Assembly (NCBI GenBank): GCA_024330185.1
Contig: JANDLV010000034.1
Coordinates: forward strand, 1 to 43,393
Direction: 5' to 3'
Origin: Candidatus Siliceabacter maunaloa
GTDB taxonomy: Bacteria > Actinomycetota > Thermoleophilia > Solirubrobacterales > Solirubrobacteraceae
DNA: 43,393 bases
Shown: one piece after another, positions 36,680 to 43,393 of the stretch
How positions within the stretch are numbered: the first letter of the stretch is position 1
Layout: each line of letters starts with the position of its first letter
Translations under genes and position numbers: made by a program
Notes under the pieces: model-generated
Database searches by the model: none
What the model was told of the DNA's origin: nothing
Seen by the model: only the letters and a program-made list of their open reading frames with translations

Positions 36680-37673
36680 CCGCCGACTCGTTGACCCGCT
36701 CGTCGCCTTCGCATGGACGGAGTGGGCGCAGATGGGCGTGCTCGCCGCACCCGAGCGCCACAGCCCCTGGGCTCAGGACCCCGAGGCCATGGTCGTGTTC
36801 ACCCTGGAGGTCGCCCGCCACGAGCCGCGGCTGTTCGACGAGCTGCTCGACTGGCTCGTCGTCAGCGAGCCGCTGCTCAGCGTCCGACGGCTGCGCACTA
36901 TGTGCGTCGACCAGACCGACGGGGCGCTGACGAACGCGGCGCTGGCGTGGCTCGCCCGCGGGAGACCGCGCGCCCGCCTGCGGGGGGGAGGCGATGCCGC
37001 CGGCGCCACCGGGCCCCTGGAGCCGCTCTTCCACTCCGGTGGGCCCGTCACCGAACCCGACGAGGACTTCGCCGCAGCCGGCTTCCTGCGTGCGCGATCA
37101 GCTCCCTCCGGAAAGTCCCGCCCGCCGGATCCACTCGCCCCGATCAACCTGGCCTTCCGCCTGCGCCAGATCCTCGGAGTCGGCGTGCGCGCAGAGATCG
37201 TCCGAGTCCTGGTGACCACAGACGCCCAGCGGGTCACCGCCCAGACCCTCGCACGCGCGACCGGGTACGCCAGGCGCAACGTCCACGACGCCCTCGGCGG
37301 GCTGACAGCGGCGGGCGTGGCGTCCGCGGTGACCGTCGGCACCGAACAGCGCTACGCAGCCGACCGCGACGCCTGGTCGGCGTTGCTCGCCCTCACGCCG
37401 GACCGTGCTCCCAGCCACCGCCCCTGGCCCCAGCTCCTGGCCAGCCTCCGCCGGATCCTCCGCTGGGCCGCCCAGTCACACCTCAAGGACCTGTCCGGCT
37501 ATTTGCTGGCCAGCAGCGTCCGCGACCTGCTCGAGAGCCTGCGGCCCGAGCTGGCGTTCGCGGGCGTCCCCGTCGGCTCCACTGCGTCGGCGCAGGGAGC
37601 GTGGCGCGACCTCGACGCGCTGGTCGCGGAGCTCCTGGCGGCGCTCCAGGCCCCCGTGGCGCTCCCGCCGTAG
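36660..37673 (+). CDS. winged-helix protein paired with the nucleotidyltransferase
   Basis: 337 residues, family not recognised. N-terminal helical region (LVDPLVAFAWTEWAQMGVLAAPE ... ARHEPRLFDELLDWLVVSEPLL), a charged linker with GGGDAAGATG, then a winged helix at about 175-240 (VGVRAEIVRVLVTTDAQRVTAQTLARATGYARRNVHDALGGLTAAGVASAVTVG). The remainder is helical and Leu/Ala-rich. It overlaps the nucleotidyltransferase gene by 20 bp, so the two are co-translated. The nucleotidyltransferase plus DNA-binding pair recalls AbiE toxin-antitoxin pairs, but the gene order and the large second protein differ. Confidence 0.75.
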   Translation: MHPSTLSRRLVDPLVAFAWTEWAQMGVLAAPERHSPWAQDPEAMVVFTLEVARHEPRLFDELLDWLVVSEPLLSVRRLRTMCVDQTDGALTNAALAWLARGRPRARLRGGGDAAGATGPLEPLFHSGGPVTEPDEDFAAAGFLRARSAPSGKSRPPDPLAPINLAFRLRQILGVGVRAEIVRVLVTTDAQRVTAQTLARATGYARRNVHDALGGLTAAGVASAVTVGTEQRYAADRDAWSALLALTPDRAPSHRPWPQLLASLRRILRWAAQSHLKDLSGYLLASSVRDLLESLRPELAFAGVPVGSTASAQGAWRDLDALVAELLAALQAPVALPP

Positions 37674-38088
37674 GCCGGCTCAGCTCAGACGGCGGACTGA
37701 CGTCGGGACGGGGCCCGAGACCGCTTTCTTCCTCGATCTCGGCCGCCATGTCGATCAGTGGGCCACTGGCCCCACGGCGTCGGCGTCCGACAGCTCGGCC
37801 CCACTACGCTCGTTGAACATCACCACCAGCGCGCCCAGCAACCCCGTCGGGACCTTCCCACCGCCAAGGGCGAGCTGGTCACAGCACGCCCCGACCTTGC
37901 GGCATGCGCCTGTGGCGATCAGCTCATCAGCGGGACACGCTCGCCGTCCCAGCCCGCGTGCAGGCGCTACAGGAGGTTCTCGAGGCGCGGGTCGACACAG
38001 CCCTCGTTCGTTCGAAGGGGCGACCGATGCACGCACGAAGGCGCCGCGCGCAGGAGGATCGCACCGACGGCCATGGTTGACGTCCCGC
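37674..38088. other. intergenic region, no supported gene
   Basis: About 0.4 kb. An imperfect inverted repeat at 37712-37744 (GGCC-GAGA with TCTCGGCC) could end the upstream transcript. No ORF here has a recognisable domain. Confidence 0.4.
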
Positions 38089-38292
38089 GTGGCGAAGAAG
38101 TACCGCGACGTCCAGGCGGCGCTCCGGGACGCCGGGTTCGAGCGAGTACGCACCTCAGGTAGCCACGAGGTCTGGCGCCACGGTGACGGACGGCAGACCA
38201 CGCTCTCCGCGGGAGGGAAGGCAAACCGAGAGGTGGCTCGCGGAACACTCGCTAGCATCCGCCGTGACACAGGGTTGGAGGATCTTCGGTGA
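38089..38292 (+). CDS. hicA: HicA toxin (mRNA interferase)
   Basis: 67 residues of the HicA double-stranded-RNA-binding-like fold. The catalytic histidine sits in TSGSHEVWRHGDG, and the C-terminal GTLASIRRDTGLEDL is the family ending. HicA cleaves mRNA and halts translation until neutralised by HicB. The start is GTG 38089; an upstream in-frame TTG (38077) is possible. An AGGAGG at 38052 is too far away to serve. It is translationally coupled to hicB by a GTGA overlap. Confidence 0.9.
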   Translation: MAKKYRDVQAALRDAGFERVRTSGSHEVWRHGDGRQTTLSAGGKANREVARGTLASIRRDTGLEDLR

Positions 38293-38501
38293 CGACCTAC
38301 AACGTGGTCTATGAGCAAGCGGGCGACGGAAGCTGGAGCGCGTCGTCGCCTGACGTACCAGGGTGCTACTCAGTAGGCGACACCGTCGAGGAGGCCGAAG
38401 CCGGAATGCGTGAGGCGATGGCTGTGCACCTCGAGGAGTTGCGCCGGCACGGCGACCCGCTCCCCAAGCGACGCTCCGCTGTCGGGACGGTCACGGCGTA
38501 A
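38289..38501 (+). CDS. hicB: HicB antitoxin
   Basis: 70 residues of the short HicB type with YNVVYEQAGDGSWSASSPDVPGCYSVGDTVEEAEAGMREAMAVHLEELRRHGDPLP. It binds HicA and blocks its active site. There is no C-terminal DNA-binding domain, so autoregulation probably depends on the complex or on coupling. GTG start overlaps the hicA stop. Confidence 0.92.
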   Translation: MTTYNVVYEQAGDGSWSASSPDVPGCYSVGDTVEEAEAGMREAMAVHLEELRRHGDPLPKRRSAVGTVTA

Positions 38502-38597
38502 CGGATCGTCGGCCGCGGGCGCCGACCGTGGCGTCCGCGGCAGCCGGCGGGCAGCGCGGCGAAGGTCTCGCCTGCATCCCTCACGCGCTCCCGCACG

Positions 38598-39228
38598 TCA
38601 GCCGAGCGAGCGGACGGTCTGCTTCGACGGCCAGCGTTCGCGGACGTAGTCCTCGATCTCGATCCCGGTAGCGCGCGGGTGCTGTTGCTCATCCGCACCC
38701 AGAAGACCTCGCGCTTGTCGCTCATGCGGGCGTGGACGGGCGAGGAGGAGCGCGCGACGTCGACGCGACAGATCTCCCGCCCGCGCACCCAGTCGATCCG
38801 GCTGCGGGTGCGCATCACCGGGGTGTGGCGCAGCGCCCCGATGAGGTGGGTCGTGAGCCAGTTGACGAGCCCGTCGGCGTTGGGCGGCTTGACGAGGGCG
38901 AGGTCGTGGTCGAGCCCGATGGGCGTGCGCGCGTCGTCGACCCCGATGAAGAGGGTGCCGCCGTCGGCGTTAAGGAACCCGGCGATCGTCTTGACCACCG
39001 CGTCCTCCATGCGCTTGTCCTTGCACCCGTCGCGCACGTTCCAGCGGGCCGTGGACTTGAACTCGACGTCGTGGGTCTCGTCGGCGGCGATCAGCTCCTC
39101 GCTGGGCACCGCGAAGAAGGCCTTGTCGCCGCGCAGCTGCTCGGCGACCAGCCCGGCGAAGGCGGCGTCGGTGCGGATGCGCTCGAGGACGCTGATCGTG
39201 ACCGCTTCGACATCGAAGTTGTGGACCG
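38598..39228 (-). pseudogene. AlbA_2/Schlafen-like DNA-binding protein fragment, frameshifted
   Basis: The minus strand encodes an AlbA_2 (PF04326-type) domain: DETHDVEFKSTARWN ... VKTIAGFLNADGGTLFIGVDD ... FWVRMSNSTRA. The frame then breaks in a (CG)n run. Removing one CG pair restores TRATGIEIEDYVRERW and a stop at 38598. At the other end the frame continues as VEAVTISVLERIRTDAAFAGLVAEQL until it meets transposase sequence at about 39230, where the 5' part is missing. So the gene is cut at one end and shifted at the other. Confidence 0.65.
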
Positions 39229-39460
39229 GGGGACGGGCTTCACGGCCCCAAGCTCGTCCGCGCGACCGCCCGCCGGACGGTGCTGCTGGCGTTCATCGAC
39301 GATCACTCGCGGCTGCTGGTCGGCTGGCGGTGGGGCGCTGGCAAGGACGTGTTCGGGCTCGAGGCCGCGCGCGCTCGGGGCTGTTGGCGCACGGGCTTCC
39401 CGATGCGGTCCTGGTCGATCGCGGCTCGGCGTTCGTGTCCTCGCAGCTGCTGCGGGAACA
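39229..39460 (+). pseudogene. DDE integrase-core transposase remnant (IS481/Mu-like)
   Basis: From 39232 the plus strand reads DGLHGPKLVR ... LLAFIDDHSRLLVGWRWG ... DVFGLEAA, then, in another frame, GLPDAVLVDRGSAFVSSQLLR. These are the typical core strands of an rve/DDE transposase. Both ends are missing: the left meets the AlbA_2 gene, the right runs into the degenerate CRISPR repeat at 39448. Not functional. Confidence 0.75.
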
Positions 39461-40892
39461 CTCGCCCCTGAAGGAGGCGAGGCTGTACCGCCGCGCCCAG
39501 GAACCCGGCCGGTTCGTGCCTCGATGAACTCGCCCCCTGAAGGAGGCGAGGGGCGACGGCGCACCCCGACGCGGCGAAGCGTCGCGCGCCTCGATGAACT
39601 CGCCCCCCTGAAGGAGGCGAGGGAGAGTCCTACCCAGCGCTCGACACGCTGGCGAAGCCTCGATGAACTCGCCCCCCTGAAGGAGGCGAGGGTTGCTGGC
39701 ACTCCGGACAGACGAGCTTTGCGGTGCGGCCTCGATGAACTCGCCCCCCTGAAGGAGGCGAGGGACCGCTGCGCCTCGGCTGCCAGCACCGTCAGGTCGC
39801 CTCGATGAACTCGCCCCCCCTGAAGGAGGCGAGGGCTGCGCATGAGGCGTGGCCCACCGTCGTGACTGACGCCTCGATGAACTCGCCCCCCTGAAGGAGG
39901 CGAGGGGGCGCAGCCCTCCGCGTCCGCGCGGCGACGACACGCCTCGATGAACTCGCCCCCCTGAAGGAGGCGAGGGACCGCTGCGCCTCGGCTGCCAGCA
40001 CCGTCAGGTCGCCTCGATGAACTCGCCCCCCTGAAGGAGGCGAGGGCAGGTCGAGGCCACCCTCGACTCGGTCGCGACGCGCCTCGATGAACTCGCCCCC
40101 CTGAAGGAGGCGAGGGGGTCTCGAGCCTGCCGTCCGCGCTCGTGCTGCTCGCCTCGATGAACTCGCCCCCCTGAAGGAGGCGAGGGCGGGGTCGCCGTCC
40201 ATCCTACTGCGCAGAGCGCGCCTCGATGAACTCGCCCCCCTGAAGGAGGCGAGGGGATGGTGGCCGGCGATGACTACGTGTGTGCGGTGCGGGCCTCGAT
40301 GAACTCGCCCCCCTGAAGGAGGCGAGGGCTGCGCATGAGGCGTGGCCCACCGTCGTGACTGACGCCTCGATGAACTCGCCCCCCTGAAGGAGGCGAGGGG
40401 GCCCTCAACTGCTCGGGGGTCACCTTTGCGTCGCCTCGATGAACTCGCCCCCCTGAAGGAGGCGAGGGACGGCGCGCCCCGACGGCGGTGCTCTGCCAGC
40501 GGCCTCGATGAACTCGCCCCCCTGAAGGAGGCGAGGGGTGACGGACGCCCAGCAGACCATCACCGTGAGTCGGCCTCGATGAACTCGCCCCCCTGAAGGA
40601 GGCGAGGGCCTCATCGGTGTGGCCATCCACGAAGCACTGGAAGCGGCCTCGATGAACTCGCCCCCCTGAAGGAGGCGAGGGTATGGACACCGGGCGACAT
40701 GGTCGCCTTCAACGGGCCTCGATGAACTCGCCCCCCTGAAGGAGGCGAGGGCCTTGAGCACCCGCCAGGCGAACCGCAGATCAAGACGCCTCGATGAACT
40801 CGCCCCCCTGAAGGAGGCGAGGGTTGGTTTTCCTCTCCTGCTGTCGCGCTATGGACGCCTCGATGAACTCGCCCCCCTGAAGGAGGCGAGGG
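39448..40892 (-). CRISPR. CRISPR array 2, about 21 repeats of 36 nt
   Basis: Twenty good repeats from 39518 to 40892 plus one strongly degenerate copy at about 39448-39482. Period about 70-71 nt. In the transcribed (minus) orientation the repeat has a CTCGCC/GGCGAG stem, extendable to about 9 bp, and ends ATCGAGGC, recalling the GTTGAAGC handle of array 1. The leader and cas2 lie at the right. The poly-C tract varies: 5 C at 39518, 7 C at 39799, 6 C elsewhere. Two spacers occur twice: 39765-39798 equals 39977-40010, and 39836-39870 equals 40329-40363. Confidence 0.98.
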
Positions 40893-41076
40893 TCCGGCTC
40901 AAGATCAACCGGGAATTGCAGCGGCTTTTGGCGTCAGTGCGCAGGGTCACGTCGGTAGCCGGTCAGATGAGGTTGTCAAGGAGCGCGGCTCCAACAGAGA
41001 CTAAGCGCTTGCAGGCTTATCTCTAGATCGCAGGCTCACCGCACATCTCGGCTCACCGCAGCCCGCGCAAGCGCGC
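40893..41076 (-). promoter_or_regulatory. leader of CRISPR array 2
   Basis: 184 bp between the array and cas2 (minus strand), relatively AT-rich, no ORF. On the minus strand TTGACA (40979-40974) is followed after 16 bp by TACCGA (40957-40952), a weak -10, so the pair is only a candidate promoter for the array. Confidence 0.6.
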
Positions 41077-41379
41077 CTACAGGATCAGGGCCGAGGCGTC
41101 GCCCGTCAAGGTGGGGGGCCGCCCGAGGTAGGTCATCGCCCGTCGAGCGGCATTCTGCCGTGCTCCAAGGTTACAGAAGAGGACACGGTCAACACTCTCG
41201 TCGATGATGGTCCTGAGTTCCAGCCTGAGCCGCACGAACTCCGCCGGACGTCCGTCGACAATGAAGACGCTGTACTGAATCCGCTCTCCGTGGCCTTGGA
41301 GCGTTACCGCCACTCGGTCGCGACGAGCATCGTTCGCGATGTCATAGGCGACCAAGAGCCGCTGGACTGATTCGCTCAT
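41077..41379 (-). CDS. cas2: Cas2 of the second CRISPR locus
   Basis: 100 residues with SVQRLLVAYDIANDARRDRVAVTLQGHGERIQYSVFIVDG, conserved Asp13. It differs clearly from the Cas2 at 30261, so the two loci are not recent duplicates. Its ATG overlaps the cas1 stop as ATGA. The array leader follows it on the same strand. Confidence 0.95.
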   Translation of the reverse strand: MSESVQRLLVAYDIANDARRDRVAVTLQGHGERIQYSVFIVDGRPAEFVRLRLELRTIIDESVDRVLFCNLGARQNAARRAMTYLGRPPTLTGDASALIL

Positions 41380-42957
41380 CTGACCATTATGGGTCGGTAC
41401 CCGTCCATCTCCCCCAGTACCACGCCCAGGAACATTCTCGCCTGCACCTCCATCGCCCGGCGCCAGGTCACGCGATAGCCGAAGCGTGGATGAGTGAACT
41501 CGGCGTTCGCCCGACGCTCGTACGCACCGATCACCGCCTTCCGCCCGCGCTCGGTCAACCGGACCGCGTCGAGATCGCGTCGAAAGTCGTGCTCACGCAG
41601 CTCACCGTTGTTGATCGCCCAGAGGACCGCGGAATCGGCGACGGGAGCGCGGAGTTCCTCCATCAGGTCCAGCGCAAGCGCAGGTTTGTTGCGCTTCGCA
41701 GTGTGTAGGACGCCCCCCGAGGGGTCGAGTCCGCAAGCGACCACGCTGCGCAACACGTCGGCGAGCAGGAGGCCATAAGCGAGATTCAGTGCCGCGTTGA
41801 CAAAGTCGGGCGCGGGCCTCGACATGCGGCGCGGGATCACCGCCCAGTCCGGAGCGAGCGCCGACGACAGCTCAGGGAAGTAGAGCGCGGCGGCGCGCCC
41901 TTCGAGACCGAACAGCTCCTCGATGCTGGGGGCTACCTCAGCGGTGACTGCCAGCCGGCGGAGCATCGAGCGTGTCGCATTCCCGTGCCGGCGAAGCACA
42001 GCGGCCTGGTTTCGTACCTTGGCCGCCACCATGGCCCGGGGCGACCTCCAGCCGGACAGCCTCAGGTAGTCGGTGCTGGAGACTGCGCGCCTCGCCGTTG
42101 GGACCGCCCGCCGAGTTCGCCCAGCCAACCACGCGGCCGGACCAGGCACACCACACCACCGGATAACCGCGCATCAGGGTCTCGCGCAAGAGCGCCGCGG
42201 ACACGTCCACGTTTCCGTGAATCACCAACCCCGCGGTCTGGGCGAGCGGAACCGTCGTCGGTGGTTCGTCTCGGACGTAGACCTGGATCTGTCCGCGGCG
42301 CAGGCTTGCCCGACTGCCCGCTGACGAGAGATGCAGGACCCGGCCGGTGGGGTCCGCCACGCCGATCCGTCGCGCTGAGGGGCGGAGGCGATGCTCGTCC
42401 GGCAGGCAGACCGACACGTGGCTGCACCGCCGGCAGCGTGGGTCATCCTCGAGGGGAGGAGGAGGCGCCGGCGCGTCGATGACCTGCCGCGCAGCACGAG
42501 CCTGTCGCTCGGCCTCTCCGAGCAGCTCGTCGTCGAGCCCGACCTCGACGCGGCGATGGGTGGTGCTAAACCACACTGCAGCCCCGGCGACCTCGTCTCC
42601 CCGCTCCCGCAAGCACAACGCCTGGAGCGCGAGCTGAACGCGCTGTGGCAGCGTCGGTTCGGAGCTGCGGCGCACCGGTGCCGCCTTGTGCTCGACTACG
42701 GTCATCGCCCCGTCATCGGACAGCTCGACGGTGTCGCAGCGGCCAGTCAGATCGAGGCGCTCGGAGCGGACGTCGACGGAGCGCATGCGCACGGATCGCG
42801 AGGTGCCCGGATCATCCACGGCGGCGTGGTCCGCGATGCCCTGCGCCACCTGCCCGGTGTCCGTGCGCTCTCCGTGCACCTCGAGCCAGGCCCGGCGGGG
42901 GCAGAAGGCATGGTGGGCGACGAGGCTGATCGGGAGCGGATCGTCCGGAGCCGTCAT
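41376..42957 (-). pseudogene. cas4-cas1: Cas4-Cas1 fusion, disrupted by a single-base frameshift
   Basis: Reading from ATG 42957: a Cas4 domain (CPRRAWLEVHGER, VVEHKAAP, CRRCSHVSVCLPDE) then Cas1 start (GRVLHLSSAGSRASLR ... VIHGNVDVS ... VVWCAWSGRVVGW) up to about SLQHR (42071-42080). The frame then shifts by one base, and the rest of Cas1 continues in the new frame (YLRLSGWRSPRAMVAAKVRN ... LFGLEGRAAALYF ... GVLHTAKRNKPALALDLMEEL) to a TGA at 41376-41378, with the Glu, His and Asp sites intact. One extra base near 42069 explains it. Total length is 1582 nt, one more than a multiple of three. It may be a true pseudogene or a sequencing error. Confidence 0.85.
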
Positions 42958-43393
42958 AGCCCGACCCTCTCGCCTCGGGCGAAGGTGAAGGACACGCTCT
43001 GTCCCGTCGATCGGTTCACGCGCGAGAAGATCACGACTTCGCGGATCCCGAGCGCGCGTAGGCGGGCCGCGTCCGAAGCTGCGAGAAGCGCGCTTCCGAT
43101 CTGCAGCTCCGGACGCTGGAGCAAGCACCGGAGGCGCGCAATCGACACGGGCGCGTCGAACACCGGGAGCGTCGCCCCCTGCCCCTCTCGCCAGAAGCAG
43201 GGCGTCGTCGCTCGCCCGCTCGCGGACTGCCCGACGGGCAGGAGGCTGAGGCCGAGCGCCCCAGCCACTGATGGACAGCGTCGACACGTGTTCCGGGCGG
43301 CGACCACCCAGTCTTGTCGTCCTCCCCGGCGAGCGATTGGAGGTTGCCCGGATCGTCGTGGAACTTTGACGGCGATCCCATCGGGATTGTGAT
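42954..43393 (-). CDS. 3' part of an unidentified cas gene (cut by window end)
   Basis: At least 146 residues, open to the right edge. Readable parts: VVAARNTCRRCPSVAGALGLSLLPVG, ATTPCFWREGQGATLPVFDAPVSIARLRCLLQRPEL, and the end LGIREVVIFSRVNRSTGQSVSF. Its stop overlaps the cas4-cas1 ATG as ATGA, so it belongs to that operon. It is not csb2 and does not end like csx17 here. It could be a Cas8-like or subtype-specific effector component. The assignment to the cas operon is firm by position only. Confidence 0.6.
   Translation of the reverse strand, partial: HNPDGIAVKVPRRSGQPPIARRGGRQDWVVAARNTCRRCPSVAGALGLSLLPVGQSASGRATTPCFWREGQGATLPVFDAPVSIARLRCLLQRPELQIGSALLAASDAARLRALGIREVVIFSRVNRSTGQSVSFTFARGERVGL

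Noticed and set aside
37755-38318. Minus-strand ORF opposite hicA
   Set aside because: Most of it is the antisense of hicA; the remainder has no recognisable motif.
1-43393. tRNA or rRNA genes
   Set aside because: Intergenic gaps were scanned by eye for cloverleaf arms and TpsiC boxes; none was convincing, though a weak one could be missed without a tool.

Overview
The window is very GC-rich and gene-dense, with GTG starts and 4-bp start/stop overlaps. Gene content (ECF42 sigma factor with a DGPF partner, LCP protein, cysteine-less FmdB-like protein, DedA-PAP2 fusion, single-chain GlyRS) points to Actinomycetota, most likely a Thermoleophilia/Solirubrobacterales-type organism. The taxon is inferred from protein style only. 

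Layout. (1) 1-21107 is chromosomal housekeeping. On the minus strand a tightly coupled operon metG > tatD > rsmA > ispE > DedA-PAP2 has four successive GTGA overlaps. Next come a DGPF/YciI protein with an ECF42-like sigma factor, an M23-like envelope protein, a small zinc-ribbon membrane protein, rsmI with a ROK sugar kinase, an LCP ligase, an FmdB-like protein, a secreted GH43-like protein, glycyl-tRNA synthetase, small membrane proteins, Lon, Hsp20 and a Fic protein. (2) 21108-35816 is a complete type I-G (former I-U) CRISPR-Cas locus on the plus strand: cas3, csx17 (cas8-like), csb1 (cas7), csb2 (cas5-cas6), cas4-cas1 fusion, cas2, leader, and an array of 71 repeats (36 nt) with 70 spacers. 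(3) 35817-39460 lies between the two arrays and holds a nucleotidyltransferase/winged-helix gene pair, a HicAB toxin-antitoxin pair, a broken AlbA_2 (Schlafen-like) gene and a transposase remnant. (4) 39448-43393 is a second CRISPR locus on the minus strand with a different 36-nt repeat: about 21 repeats, cas2, a frameshifted cas4-cas1 fusion, and the 3' end of another gene that runs off the window. The two arrays point toward each other.

The most notable observation is upstream of cas3. A promoter-like pair (21166-21194) is followed by a candidate mini-CRISPR: an exact copy of the array repeat's last 8 nt (21206-21213), a 37-nt spacer-like stretch, and a degenerate repeat with a strong hairpin ending in ATTGAAGC (21251-21290). 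The first 11 nt of its 'spacer' match the promoter itself at 10 of 11 positions. The one mismatch is at position 6, the base flipped out in type I R-loops, and a TTT PAM-like triplet lies on the -10 box. This is the architecture expected of a crRNA-like RNA that makes the effector repress its own cas operon (CreR-type autoregulation). I infer this from sequence alone.
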